DNA from: a virus
Strand: one strand, 5' to 3'
IMG/VR virus record: IMGVR_UViG_3300034104_005002
Span: 62,001-126,000 of that record
Length of the DNA: 64,000 nt
Part shown: positions 53,874 to 61,871 of the stretch, in pieces
Layout of the letters: each line of letters begins with the position of its first letter
Position numbering within the stretch: position 1 is the stretch's first letter
The notes under the pieces: model-generated
What the model was told of the DNA's origin: nothing
The model's input: only the letters and a program-made list of their open reading frames with translations
Database searches by the model: none
Made by a program: the position numbers and the translations under genes

Positions 53874-54173
53874 TCAGTTGTCTTCTTGATTGCGGAATAC
53901 TTCTACAAACTCTTCTGCTGCCGCAAAGGACATTTCAGCAAACATTCGATAGGTGGTTCTATTTTCCACAAGTTCACCATAAGTATCATCGTGGTGAAGG
54001 AGGTCGTGATACTCTTTAACCATTTGTTGATAGATTTGTTGACCCAAATCAACTAGAACATCACCAACTTTGGCGGTTTCGATGGTTGATGTCCCTTTGT
54101 AGTTATACGGTTGTTGTTTGAGATCAAATTCCAGTTCTTGAATTTTGGTTTGGAGTTGTGTTTTGGTGGTCAT
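53874..54173 (-). CDS. Helical protein (99 aa)
   Basis: It begins MTTKTQLQTKIQELEFDLKQ. The first 18 residues are nearly those of the 53-aa gene at 54880-55041, so the two share a duplicated 5' end. The rest is helical (GQQIYQQMVKEYHDLLH, MSFAAAEEFVEVFRNQE). Promoter CGACCA-18 bp-TATACT at 54202-54231. Confidence 0.62.
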   Translation of the reverse strand: MTTKTQLQTKIQELEFDLKQQPYNYKGTSTIETAKVGDVLVDLGQQIYQQMVKEYHDLLHHDDTYGELVENRTTYRMFAEMSFAAAEEFVEVFRNQEDN

Positions 54174-54201
54174 GGGGTAAAAATCCCTTGTCAACAAAGA
54201 T

Positions 54202-54231
54202 AGTATAAAAGAGAATTGGTGGGTCTGGTCG
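54202..54231 (-). promoter_or_regulatory. Cassette promoter (CGACCA-18-TATACT)
   Basis: The minus strand has CGACCA (54226-54231) and TATACT (54202-54207), 18 bp apart, just below the stem-loop at 54239-54260. Confidence 0.6.
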
Positions 54232-54256
54232 GGTGCTTGTGCCAGTTAGTCAGGTG

Positions 54257-54580
54257 TCACGGCTCCAGCAATTCTCTTTGTTCTGGAGTGAGAGATTCTA
54301 AGAATTCTTTACGTTTTTTGGCCTTGGATTCTCTGGCTAATTGTTTTTCAATTTCTTTGTCAAAGTAATCTACCATATCATCATAGGTATAATCGCCAGC
54401 ATCCCAGTCTGAAGTATTATCGTTTTTTATGAAAACCATTTTGTAATAATAATCTTTATTACCCTGCCAATCATAATAGAGATTTATTTTATAACCTTCA
54501 TCATTTTGAACAAAATCAGTACTAATTCCCAATTTTTCGGCCTTCGTTAGAAAATTTAGGATTTGTGTTGCAGTAATCAT
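54257..54580 (-). CDS. Hypothetical protein (107 aa)
   Basis: It begins MITATQILNFLTKAEKLGIS and contains strands with aromatics (YKINLYYDWQGNKDYYYKMV) followed by a charged helix (KQLARESKAKKRKEFLESL). It may bind RNA or DNA through the helix; unknown otherwise. Its stop lies in the repeated stem-loop. Confidence 0.55.
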   Translation of the reverse strand: MITATQILNFLTKAEKLGISTDFVQNDEGYKINLYYDWQGNKDYYYKMVFIKNDNTSDWDAGDYTYDDMVDYFDKEIEKQLARESKAKKRKEFLESLTPEQRELLEP

Positions 54581-54598
54581 TTTAAGTTGGGGATAAGT

Positions 54599-54787
54599 TT
54601 AAGATGCAATAGACCAATTCAAATCATTTGTCAGATTAACCCAAAAAAAGTATGAACCATTTGATGATCTTAAAAAGATCCTATTGTCTTTGTGCTGTTC
54701 CACAATGCAAATAGGATCTCGATTCATCATATTGGCCAGGCGATTCTTGGCCTTTTTAGATTTTGCGATTACAGTAACAGTTTCCAT
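54599..54787 (-). CDS. Small basic protein (62 aa)
   Basis: It begins METVTVIAKSKKAKNRLANM and ends FFWVNLTNDLNWSIAS. The N-terminus is basic with an SKKAKNRL motif; unknown function. Confidence 0.55.
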   Translation of the reverse strand: METVTVIAKSKKAKNRLANMMNRDPICIVEQHKDNRIFLRSSNGSYFFWVNLTNDLNWSIAS

Positions 54788-54879
54788 CAGTTTGTGGCAA
54801 GAATCAGGTTTGCGACTCTATTTTCTCCAGAAAATTCTTAGAGTTTATCATGAAAATCCCAAGTATCAAGTATCAAAAT

Positions 54880-55041
54880 TCAAGGTTTAATAAGTAACAC
54901 ACCGGAAGGAACGCCCACAGAACGCGAGCGCCTTGATACTACCACCGCTAAAGATCTGGCAGCAAGCATCTGTTGTTTGAACTCTTGAAGCTCGGATTCC
55001 AGTTCTTGAATTTTGGTTTGGAGTTGTGTTTTGGTGGCCAT
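54880..55041 (-). CDS. Truncated paralogue (53 aa)
   Basis: ATG at 55041 begins MATKTQLQTKIQELESELQE; after about 25 residues it diverges to unrelated sequence ending SVGVPSGVLLIKP. The first residues and their DNA are near-identical to the gene at 54173, so the 5' end of that gene was copied here and joined to other DNA. Confidence 0.45.
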   Translation of the reverse strand: MATKTQLQTKIQELESELQEFKQQMLAARSLAVVVSRRSRSVGVPSGVLLIKP

Positions 55042-55125
55042 GGCTAAAAATGTTTAACTGAGATCAGTATAAGGCGTAAATGGTGGTCTGGTGGTGAATT
55101 AGTGGACAGTTATGAAAGTGTCTAC

Positions 55126-55500
55126 TTAAGAAAGAAGATTTTTAATTTCCAGAATGAACCACACTTTCGGGGCATTATGAATTAGAATTAGATCATGAAT
55201 TTTAGAGCCTAGTCCGCCAACACTAAAAATTAAAAAAATTATAGGAAACGTAATAAATATAAGAATTTCACTATTATGCTCTCTTTTTGCTAGTTGAACA
55301 ATGAATCCAATACTCACCAATAGTCCAATAATAAAAACAACTAACCCAATCGCATAAAAAGTGTTAATCCATAGACCATAAGAAATATATTGTTGGGCAA
55401 TGTCTGGAAGTTGAGCAAAAGAAAAGTCTTTAACTTCTCCCACCGAAGTCATAATCTCGGCAAGAATTTGAGAAACTTGAGCCTGAAGTTGGTCGTTCAT
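55126..55500 (-). CDS. Membrane protein (124 aa)
   Basis: Two membrane segments are visible (IGLVVFIIGLLVSIGFIVQL and IFITFPIIFLIFSVGGLG), after a soluble N-terminus MNDQLQAQVSQILAEIMTSV. A small protein of this shape may act at the host membrane. The function is unknown. Confidence 0.55.
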   Translation of the reverse strand: MNDQLQAQVSQILAEIMTSVGEVKDFSFAQLPDIAQQYISYGLWINTFYAIGLVVFIIGLLVSIGFIVQLAKREHNSEILIFITFPIIFLIFSVGGLGSKIHDLILIHNAPKVWFILEIKNLLS

Positions 55501-55547
55501 AATTTAATTAGAAAAAGGTTGGTTGTTGTGTTAGTTCTTTAATTACC

Positions 55548-55811
55548 TTAACAATCACATTTGTCAAGAACCCGTTCAATTTGCCTTTTCAAAATTGATT
55601 TTCCGCAAACAATACCCATTGATTTTCTGCAAACAATACCCTCATTATAGATCAAGCAAAAAAGAGTCTTAAACGCATCAGAAGTTAGTAATTCATCTGA
55701 AAAATGTTCACCTGATTTCAAAACAAAAATCACGTCTCCAGATGGTATATCAATGAACTCAACAAAACCATATGCTGAAATAACTTTAAGATTGTCAAAA
55801 GTTAGTTCCAT
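55548..55811 (-). CDS. Hypothetical protein (87 aa)
   Basis: Start at 55811 (ribosome site GAGGA 8 bp upstream): MELTFDNLKVISAYGFVEFI. Near the end a short tandem duplication is visible (GIVCRKSM then GIVCGKSI). Function unknown. Confidence 0.5.
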   Translation of the reverse strand: MELTFDNLKVISAYGFVEFIDIPSGDVIFVLKSGEHFSDELLTSDAFKTLFCLIYNEGIVCRKSMGIVCGKSILKRQIERVLDKCDC

Positions 55812-55975
55812 AAAAAGTGATTCCTCAATCAACAAAGATAATTTAGCATGAAGTCTAAAATGAGTCAATAGTCCTTATGACGATTTTGTTATTGTCACAT
55901 GGTCGCTTGACTTTTATTCTGACTTCCAGTAGAGTTGGTTTGTTCCGAAGATGCGGGAGCTATATTCTATATTAA

Positions 55976-56404
55976 TTACTTTTTATTAATAATTTTATTG
56001 TATTCTTCAAGTGTAACATGTCCTTTAACAATAGGAAAATTACTACTGATTATCGCTTTTTTATTGTCGTCTCTTTCGACTGGTTCAAGTAGAATATGTC
56101 CAGGTATCCAATAAGGCCATTGGATTCTGTTATTATATGCTGTTCTAGATAATTTAGTATACTCCAACTTAGTACATTTTTGGGGTGAATGAATATACTG
56201 ATTATCTCCAACCTTTTTATATGGCTGGGTAAAATGAATAATTTCAACATTAAGTGGTTCAGTATATTGTTCCAAAGAAATTTTAAACAGCTGACCAGTC
56301 CTATCCCATTTAGTCATAGACGGTATACGATACACCCAAATCTTTCCATTTTTATCAGTATCTTTTTCTGTTGGCCATTTTTCGTCAATAGAAATGAGTT
56401 TCAT
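55976..56404 (-). CDS. Hypothetical protein (142 aa)
   Basis: From the ATG at 56404 it reads MKLISIDEKWPTEKDTDKNG and then beta-rich sequence, IWVYRIPSMTKWDRTGQLFK, ending VTLEEYNKIINKK. Not recognised. The AT-rich space upstream contains a plus-strand promoter at 56457-56485. Confidence 0.55.
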   Translation of the reverse strand: MKLISIDEKWPTEKDTDKNGKIWVYRIPSMTKWDRTGQLFKISLEQYTEPLNVEIIHFTQPYKKVGDNQYIHSPQKCTKLEYTKLSRTAYNNRIQWPYWIPGHILLEPVERDDNKKAIISSNFPIVKGHVTLEEYNKIINKK

Positions 56405-56456
56405 AATAAAGAATAGTGAGTGGTTAGTGTGGATTTTAAACAATTGACCCTAGGAC

Positions 56457-56485
56457 TTGACAGGATCCATAATCAGTGATACAAT
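56457..56485 (+). promoter_or_regulatory. Isolated plus-strand sigma70-type promoter
   Basis: TTGACA (56457-56462), 17 bp, TACAAT (56480-56485) on the plus strand. No plus-strand gene follows; the transcript would be antisense to the 41-aa gene and pass the inverted repeat AAATCACC/GGTGATTT (about 56502-56533). Confidence 0.55.
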
Positions 56486-56499
56486 ACTGACCTCCTCGA

Positions 56500-56625
56500 T
56501 CAAATCACCCTAAACTTTCTTTTAAGGTGATTTAACGCTTGTTTTCTTGCTTTTATCTTGTTTTTAGAAATTCCCCGAGTTTTCTTTTTCTTCTCGGAGT
56601 TGTGTTGCCAATTGGGAGTGTTCAT
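56500..56625 (-). CDS. Small Lys-rich protein (41 aa)
   Basis: ATG at 56625 to TGA at 56500. Product MNTPNWQHNSEKKKKTRGIS ending LKRKFRVI, with about a dozen Lys and several Arg. The inverted repeat at its 3' end and the antisense promoter downstream are unusual. It could be a nucleic-acid-binding peptide. Confidence 0.5.
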   Translation of the reverse strand: MNTPNWQHNSEKKKKTRGISKNKIKARKQALNHLKRKFRVI

Positions 56626-56635
56626 GACTTTTTAA

Positions 56636-56944
56636 CTATTTAACAAGAAGAAAGTTATTCATTCCGTATGTAAATACTTTATTTCTATTATTTTTAAAAG
56701 TTAAAACAATATCATAAAGATCATCTAGATCTTCATCATCAAGATCCTCATGAAACCACCCATAAATGTACATTTTTAGTTCATTATTATCTTCAAACAA
56801 AATATCCCTGATTTCATCAACTTCCCAAAATATAGAAATACCATACTCATCTAGCCTATGAGAAAGACTATTCATAAAACCCAAATTGCCCAGTTTTTCC
56901 ACGGCTCCAATGAGCCAAATAGTTTTCTGTTCCTGAGTGGCCAT
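56636..56944 (-). CDS. Acidic protein (102 aa)
   Basis: It begins MATQEQKTIWLIGAVEKLGN and has an acidic centre (EDLDDEDLDDLYDIVLTFKN). The middle may mimic DNA or bind metal. Unknown function. Confidence 0.55.
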   Translation of the reverse strand: MATQEQKTIWLIGAVEKLGNLGFMNSLSHRLDEYGISIFWEVDEIRDILFEDNNELKMYIYGWFHEDLDDEDLDDLYDIVLTFKNNRNKVFTYGMNNFLLVK

Positions 56945-57015
56945 GACGAAAATTGTTTAACTGGAATCAGTTTAAACGACAGTGATGGGTTGGGTGATTA
57001 GTGGTGGACAGTTCC

Positions 57016-57198
57016 TCAACCGACCCAGGTGATAATTCCCCTTTTCATCCACCCCTTTTTTGTGATTTTACAATCAGGAGTTTCAGGATCTCGATACCAT
57101 CCATAAACGCCCTTTTCAATAAAACTTTGCCTCAATTCTCTAGAGAGTTGTTCTTGCTCAATTTCCTTAATCGCGGCCTTAATTTCTTTTTTATCCAT
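57016..57198 (-). CDS. Small protein (60 aa)
   Basis: From ATG at 57198: MDKKEIKAAIKEIEQEQLSR, a helix, then GVYGWYRDPETPDCKITKKG and WMKRGIITWVG. The GW/KKGWMKRG end resembles that of the protein at 57265 (EGQKGWIKNGKFTVGDW), so the two genes share a C-terminal beta motif. Confidence 0.55.
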   Translation of the reverse strand: MDKKEIKAAIKEIEQEQLSRELRQSFIEKGVYGWYRDPETPDCKITKKGWMKRGIITWVG

Positions 57199-57264
57199 TG
57201 TTTTGTGATGAATTTCAACGATTATAAACAAAAAATGCCCCGTTGAAGGACATGAGTGGACAGT

Positions 57265-57633
57265 TTACCAATCGCCTACTGTAAATTTACCATTTTTAAT
57301 CCATCCTTTTTGGCCTTCTTTATTGGTTGCTCTAATTCCTCTCCCTCTGGTTCTTTCTTTATACAGTTCGTCTGATGTTTTTTGTCTCCCGGCTTCTTTT
57401 TTTTCTTGTTCTTTCTTTCTTTGTTTTTGTAACCTTTCTTGATAGTCTGAATCACCATAAGACTTGCTCATTCCAAGTTTTGGAGTTACGGCCTCAAGAA
57501 ATTGTTTGTAGGTCTTCTTTGTATTTTGCCTCAGGTCCTCAACTTCCTTGCGGTTAAGGTCTAGGGTGCGGTCACCGGCCTCGGATCCGGCTTTTTTGAT
57601 TGTTTTAATTATTTCTTGGGATCTTTGGGTCAT
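57265..57633 (-). CDS. Basic protein with internal capsid-targeting-like peptide (122 aa)
   Basis: It begins MTQRSQEIIKTIKKAGSEAG, overlaps the previous gene (ATGA) and contains KKTYKQFLEAVTPKL at residues 39-53, matching the T4 capsid-targeting peptide but not at the N-terminus. The middle is a charged helix and the end a small beta motif (KEGQKGWIKNGKFTVGDW). It belongs to a short late unit with the CTAAATAG promoter at 57980-57987. Confidence 0.58.
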   Translation of the reverse strand: MTQRSQEIIKTIKKAGSEAGDRTLDLNRKEVEDLRQNTKKTYKQFLEAVTPKLGMSKSYGDSDYQERLQKQRKKEQEKKEAGRQKTSDELYKERTRGRGIRATNKEGQKGWIKNGKFTVGDW

Positions 57634-57959
57634 TTTACTTCAAATGTCTGTCTGGTTACTTTTCTTTTTGTGGTTGGTTTGGAATTATCACCTAAAGTTA
57701 CTCTAGGGGTGGATTGTCTATTTCCAGTGGAAGTAATTCCACGTTTACCTTCATAAGGACCGCCTGGGCCATATAATCTCTGTTGAATTGTTTTAAGTGC
57801 TTCTTGATCTTTTTTGGGTAATGGTTGGCCCTGTGTATAGGAAAGTTTTTCGTCGATTGTGTCTAACCATTCGTCACTCATTGCCTCATAAATATGAATT
57901 GCGCTTTTTACATCAGATGCGAAACCTTCTTGCATCAAAAATAGAATAACTTCTTCCAT
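57630..57959 (-). CDS. Conserved late cyanophage protein (109 aa)
   Basis: It begins MEEVILFLMQEGFASDVKSA and continues IHIYEAMSDEWLDTIDEKL, a helical pattern recurring in T4-like cyanophages near structural genes. The second half is basic and flexible (GKRGITSTGNRQSTPRVTLG). It directly follows a late-promoter-like box. Confidence 0.65.
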   Translation of the reverse strand: MEEVILFLMQEGFASDVKSAIHIYEAMSDEWLDTIDEKLSYTQGQPLPKKDQEALKTIQQRLYGPGGPYEGKRGITSTGNRQSTPRVTLGDNSKPTTKRKVTRQTFEVK

Positions 57960-57979
57960 TAGATTGTAAGTATTTTCTA

Positions 57980-57987
57980 CTATTTAG
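57980..57987 (-). promoter_or_regulatory. Late-promoter-like CTAAATAG
   Basis: On the minus strand, 21 bp before the ATG at 57959 and directly after the terminator at 57990-58014. It repeats the pattern seen before gp8 and gp25, which marks this as a late transcription unit inside an early/middle region. Confidence 0.5.
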
Positions 57988-57989
57988 AC

Positions 57990-58014
57990 AAAAAAAGAGG
58001 CCCTATGGGGCCTC
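57990..58014 (-). terminator. Intrinsic terminator
   Basis: On the minus strand GAGGCCC and GGGCCTC pair around CATA and are followed by seven T residues. It separates the upstream genes (58.0-62.5 kb) from the late unit at 57.3-57.96 kb. Confidence 0.85.
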
Positions 58015-58066
58015 AGAGTTTCAAACAAGAATTAATTGGCCCTTTACATTCATGGGCCGGAATATC

Positions 58067-58129
58067 TCAATCACCCATAATTCCAATAAGATCAAGAGAA
58101 ACAATGATTGCGATTTTAATGTAAAGCAT
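58067..58129 (-). CDS. Tiny hydrophobic ORF (20 aa)
   Basis: ATG at 58129 overlaps the preceding stop (TAATG). Product MLYIKIAIIVSLDLIGIMGD, which could span a membrane. A GGCCC/GGGCC inverted repeat follows near 58039-58059. It may be real because it is coupled, but it is very short. Confidence 0.35.
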   Translation of the reverse strand: MLYIKIAIIVSLDLIGIMGD

Positions 58130-58365
58130 TAATCTGAAAAAGAAGAAAGCGGTGTAATTTGGCCAAATGGATTTCGTAAAAACTCTTTAATATCCAATTC
58201 TACACCATCAAGATTTGTGATCTTAATTTCTTCTATTTCTGCCCCATCTTGTGGCCGATAGTTATGAGTCAACTGCCAATAAAGATCAGAAATACCTAAT
58301 GGGTCTCCAAGAACAGTCACATATTTAAATGGGTCATTTTTTCTGCTGTAAGAGAGTTTTAGCAT
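58129..58365 (-). CDS. Hypothetical protein (78 aa)
   Basis: It begins MLKLSYSRKNDPFKYVTVLG and contains beta strands with an acidic helix (EIEEIKITNLDGVELDIKEF). Not recognised. It lies downstream of the 92-aa gene. Confidence 0.55.
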   Translation of the reverse strand: MLKLSYSRKNDPFKYVTVLGDPLGISDLYWQLTHNYRPQDGAEIEEIKITNLDGVELDIKEFLRNPFGQITPLSSFSD

Positions 58366-58383
58366 TAATCTGTTGATTTATGA

Positions 58384-58662
58384 TCAGAAGTTAAAGGTGT
58401 TTCCGTTTGAGGTGATAGAAATTACACGATTGACATCAAAAGACCGCCAGGCTTTTTCACCTTGATCTTTTGCAATCTTAAAATCCCTCACGCGAATAAT
58501 GTCAGGGTTGGTGGAATTAGTGCCGGTTCCTACAATTTCTTGGCGATCACGCGGGTTAAATTGGATCTTGCGGGATTCGCCGTTCTTTTTTACAAATTCT
58601 ACAGAGATGATAGTGGAACCAGATTCCTTAAGAAATTCACGGATAGTTTCTGCGCGGTTCAT
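58384..58662 (-). CDS. Small beta-rich protein (92 aa)
   Basis: It begins MNRAETIREFLKESGSTIIS and continues VEFVKKNGESRKIQFNPRDR, similar to DUF2693-type phage proteins (weak). The end (RVISITSNGNTFNF) completes a small beta fold. Function unknown. Confidence 0.55.
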   Translation of the reverse strand: MNRAETIREFLKESGSTIISVEFVKKNGESRKIQFNPRDRQEIVGTGTNSTNPDIIRVRDFKIAKDQGEKAWRSFDVNRVISITSNGNTFNF

Positions 58663-58761
58663 AATGAATAAAAGTTTGTTGGTGAATTCAGGGCTTTCCC
58701 CCTGATGAACCTATTATGCCAAGGGAAAGGGGGGCATGGAAGCCCCCAGTGGCCAGTTTGT

Positions 58762-59094
58762 TTATCGGCCCATCGCAGACCGAATCTTCATTTCAATCCG
58801 TTCATCGAGTTTGGCCAGGATATAGTTCTCAAGCTGAGAATCCAGACTATTTTTGATGTCAGTTGAAACCATTTCAGTCATTGCCGGAATCTGATAGCGT
58901 TTTAGATAATTAGTCATTCTCTTTGAGAATGGGTCAGACTTAAAGTATTCCTCGACTGCATTATTCATCGAGGTTGTATCTGGTTTGGCGGTCTGAATTT
59001 CTTCATAAAGATAACGAAGAGCATTCAACAGATTAGAAAATTCGACCAGTTGATCGTTCACGTTCACTAGAGCCGGGACAGTGGTTGTTTCCAT
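58762..59094 (-). CDS. Helical protein in the Ubl-conjugation cluster (110 aa)
   Basis: This all-helical protein begins METTTVPALVNVNDQLVEFS and ends LAKLDERIEMKIRSAMGR. It is the last member of the cluster, six bases after the E1-like gene. I do not recognise it; it could be a target or an adaptor of the system. The start is TTTATTATG, the same leader type as the other cluster genes. Confidence 0.6.
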   Translation of the reverse strand: METTTVPALVNVNDQLVEFSNLLNALRYLYEEIQTAKPDTTSMNNAVEEYFKSDPFSKRMTNYLKRYQIPAMTEMVSTDIKNSLDSQLENYILAKLDERIEMKIRSAMGR

Positions 59095-59100
59095 AATAAA

Positions 59101-59814
59101 TCAAGAAATAGAGGTGGACAGAGTGCGGCCATTAAAAAACATTCCGCTTTGTTGAGGATTAAGCACCCCATCAAGGAAGTTTTGAATCACCGAGAGAGTA
59201 ATCGCGGCAGCAAAGAAATTTGCCGAGATCAATTGAGGCCTAGAAGGTGTACTCAGAGCACAGGATCCCTTTTCTGGGATGCTGTCAATAGGGTTACTGA
59301 TGTTGGGATAAGCAATACTAGGATCCATTCCAACACGTTCACCATTACATTTACCAAACCAAAGAGTCTGGCCCTGTACTGATTCCGTGCCGTCACTATT
59401 ACCTGGGGTAATAAAGAAAAAATCTTTATCAGAACAGGTAGTAGAGATTGCCTTTAGAACATCATGTCGAGTTGCATCATTGTCAACAGAACAAACAATC
59501 AGAGGAGACTCTGCTCGCTCCAGAAGAGGAATGAAAGAAGTCATTGAAATAAAATCTTCCTTGCAGTCAACATTTTCTAGACCTTGAAAGGCACAGAAGT
59601 CTACCATTGCGCGGGCCTTGTTCATGCCAATTTGTGATGGGCCTACAATTTGACGAGTTTGGTTGTGCTCTTCAAATTCATCACCATCAATAAAAACTAC
59701 TTTGGCGTTTTCTGTGGCCGGATGGTGCGCAACAAGACGGGCAATAGGTGATGCAAGATAGCCGCCAGTGCCACCTACTCCTACAATAAAAACGGTGTCA
59801 GGATTGAAATTCAT
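59101..59814 (-). CDS. E1/ThiF-like adenylating enzyme
   Basis: This 237-aa enzyme is predicted to bind ATP and activate the C-terminus of a ubiquitin-like protein. The N-terminus has the Rossmann ATP loop VGVGGTGGYLAS (12-23), then FIDGDEFEEHNQTRQ with the conserved Asp, Asn and Arg, GMNKARA (Lys), and SVDNDATRHDV (the Asp of the adenylation site). A candidate catalytic Cys is in EKGSCALSTPSRPQLISANF near the end, followed by AAAITLSVIQNF. That end resembles the PRTRC-system ThiF. It lies between the PRTRC-B-like gene and the 110-aa gene. Confidence 0.82.
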   Translation of the reverse strand: MNFNPDTVFIVGVGGTGGYLASPIARLVAHHPATENAKVVFIDGDEFEEHNQTRQIVGPSQIGMNKARAMVDFCAFQGLENVDCKEDFISMTSFIPLLERAESPLIVCSVDNDATRHDVLKAISTTCSDKDFFFITPGNSDGTESVQGQTLWFGKCNGERVGMDPSIAYPNISNPIDSIPEKGSCALSTPSRPQLISANFFAAAITLSVIQNFLDGVLNPQQSGMFFNGRTLSTSIS

Positions 59815-59883
59815 GATTTAAGGTGAACTACTTTGCAAGTATAAAGGAGAAATGGGAGTGAGAAGCGAGGAGATGGACAGTTT

Positions 59884-60924
59884 TCAGGCTGTCACAAAGG
59901 ATTCATCTAGCTGGCCAATTAGGTATCCTTCAGAAGAAATATACCATTTGCGGCCCACCGCATCTTCTTGAGTAGTGTAACCAAAATAGACCGAATCTTC
60001 TTTTTGAATTGTAGAAGTTTTTGCTGGAATGATCATTACATGCGGAGCTTCTGGAATTGGAGTAAATCCGGCCATCAACATCGTAAAGAATGCCTGAACG
60101 TCCTGATCTGCATCAATCATAATCAGACAATCATAACCAGAACACAAGAATTTATGATCCGATTTATGGTAATTACCACATTCTATAGAATCTTTTAGGG
60201 CATTGATATTTTCTGTAAATCTAGCGAGCCTAAGAAGATCATTATTGAAATTTGACTGAAAGTAGGAACTAACAATTCCCCGAAGATTCGCCGGAGAACT
60301 CACTTGCCCCCAACAGATTTTTCCATATATGTATCCAGTTTCATCTCTCTGGTCTGAACTGTAAACATTTGCCGCAGCAAATGAAGATGTCTGATAAATT
60401 ACACCCTCTTCATAATAACCGGCCCGGAGGTGGGCATTATCTCCTTGGTAAACTTTTTTAAAACGAGGTGGGGTTCCTTTATAATTCAGTTTAATATCAA
60501 AGACCATATTGGAAATGGAGATTTTCTTTTCCTCTTTGGGTTTAGATTCATGGCCTTCCATACAGTGTTGGCCTGTATAACCATCCCACCATACGTCACA
60601 TTCTGTTTGATTTTCCCTGGCATTCCTAAAGAATTCTGTTGACTCGTTTTCATCATAGCTGCCGTCTTCTGCAAACACATTTGGATATGTGGTTTTCAGG
60701 TATTGAGTGGTTCGTCGCGGGCAATACTGGCAGTGATTGCTATAAAAATCTTCATATTCGTTATAATTTGGATCAACTTCGCCAAATTCAGAATAATTTT
60801 CAGGCATCCAGGCCCTAATTGTAAGGGCCTGGGAATCTACCCGATAGGAAATAAATTCCGCTTCAGAGGGAAGCAAGTGAGTGTTTACTTTGGCCGGATT
60901 TGTGGGAAAAATAGGATTCATCAT
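59884..60924 (-). CDS. PRTRC-B-like / putative E2-type protein (346 aa)
   Basis: The centre (ANVYSSDQRDETGYIYGKIC, then WGQVSSPANLRGIVSSYF) follows the PRTRC-B pattern NVy...G.iCwG......l...yF.S.F. The Cys at 204 (KICWG) is the candidate active-site Cys of an E2-like conjugating domain. An N-terminal Cys/His group (NHCQYCPRR, 63-71) may bind metal, and GYDCLIMIDADQDVQAFFTM lies in the last third. It overlaps the JAB gene by four bases (ATGA), so the two products are made together. The identification rests on motif and neighbourhood. Confidence 0.68.
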   Translation of the reverse strand: MMNPIFPTNPAKVNTHLLPSEAEFISYRVDSQALTIRAWMPENYSEFGEVDPNYNEYEDFYSNHCQYCPRRTTQYLKTTYPNVFAEDGSYDENESTEFFRNARENQTECDVWWDGYTGQHCMEGHESKPKEEKKISISNMVFDIKLNYKGTPPRFKKVYQGDNAHLRAGYYEEGVIYQTSSFAAANVYSSDQRDETGYIYGKICWGQVSSPANLRGIVSSYFQSNFNNDLLRLARFTENINALKDSIECGNYHKSDHKFLCSGYDCLIMIDADQDVQAFFTMLMAGFTPIPEAPHVMIIPAKTSTIQKEDSVYFGYTTQEDAVGRKWYISSEGYLIGQLDESFVTA

Positions 60925-61871
60925 ACCTCCGCAAATTGGTGATCTTCGATGTAAACAGAAAGCAAGGCCATAAGTTCTTCAATCTCTTCTGGGTTTCCTT
61001 TGTTTTGTTTTAGGAAATCCTCGATTACGTCTTCAATTTGATGGAGTTTAATAGACTCTTTTTCAGGTGTTTGATAGCCCTGAAATTCATCCCAAAGCTC
61101 ACTAAAATCTCCATTGATATTGTCCTTAAAACCAAATGGAGACTTGTAATTGTAACCATTCCAATTGGTTCTTTGATTGGAGGAGTATTTGGTGACTACT
61201 GGTTTAGAATAATCAACATAATCAAGAACGTCTTCATGGAAAGTAAACCCTTCAAGTGGTTCGGTTTCAATAAGATCTTTATGGGGGATCTTAAAGCGCC
61301 GACCATTTGCCACAACAGAAGAAGCAATAGCGTAAGTCCGATCTTTGGCACTAATGGATCCAACTACAATATGAATTCCAGGATCTCCCAGTTCATACTT
61401 ATCATCGGTGCCCGAAAAGAAGGCTTGCATAGTGTTGTGGCTGTGGGAAGATCCAACAGGAATCCAGCCAATCGGAGGATAACTTGTAATGACTTCTCCA
61501 GTCTCAATGTCAATAGCATCATCAAATCTATCAACCCTCACAGATGTGGCAGATACTTTCTGTTTGGGAACAAGAATCCGATAAAGAGAGGGATCTTCTT
61601 CGCTGCGAAGAATACGAACCGAAACTTCTACATTAGAAGGAACTTTTTCAATAAAGTGAAAACAAAGCTGCACCCACCGTTGCCACAAATCCGCCGGGAT
61701 TTTGTGAATGTCTTCATTAAGAGTGAATGATTCTAGATCTTCTTTGGAAATAATTACGTTGGCATCTGGATCATCGGTGGGGCGAATGTACGTTCCCCAA
61801 CCACCAGTATAAAGTTCAAAACATCCATGCTTGGCGGTTCGTAGAATCTTTGGGATTTCTTGTGTTTCCAT
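60921..61871 (-). CDS. JAB/JAMM metalloprotease (PRTRC-A-like)
   Basis: This 316-aa protein is predicted to remove or trim ubiquitin-like tags. Residues 143-156 read HSHNTMQAFFSGTD, an exact H-x-H-x7-S-x2-D JAMM motif (H143, H145, S153, D156) after a beta-strand segment GWIPVGSS; an upstream Glu (about E91-E92) could complete the site. About 140 residues precede this core. An intrinsic terminator lies just before its start (61892-61917), so expression may depend on readthrough from the Ubl gene. Confidence 0.85.
   Translation of the reverse strand: METQEIPKILRTAKHGCFELYTGGWGTYIRPTDDPDANVIISKEDLESFTLNEDIHKIPADLWQRWVQLCFHFIEKVPSNVEVSVRILRSEEDPSLYRILVPKQKVSATSVRVDRFDDAIDIETGEVITSYPPIGWIPVGSSHSHNTMQAFFSGTDDKYELGDPGIHIVVGSISAKDRTYAIASSVVANGRRFKIPHKDLIETEPLEGFTFHEDVLDYVDYSKPVVTKYSSNQRTNWNGYNYKSPFGFKDNINGDFSELWDEFQGYQTPEKESIKLHQIEDVIEDFLKQNKGNPEEIEELMALLSVYIEDHQFAEV

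Noticed and set aside
55126-55500. Holin for the 124-aa two-helix membrane protein
   Set aside because: Topology is compatible, but there is no lysin gene nearby and no family motif, so I list it only as a membrane protein.
61038-61730. A 230-residue plus-strand frame opposite the JAB gene
   Set aside because: It is antisense to a protein with a full JAMM motif, has no ribosome site or promoter and reads as low-complexity basic sequence.
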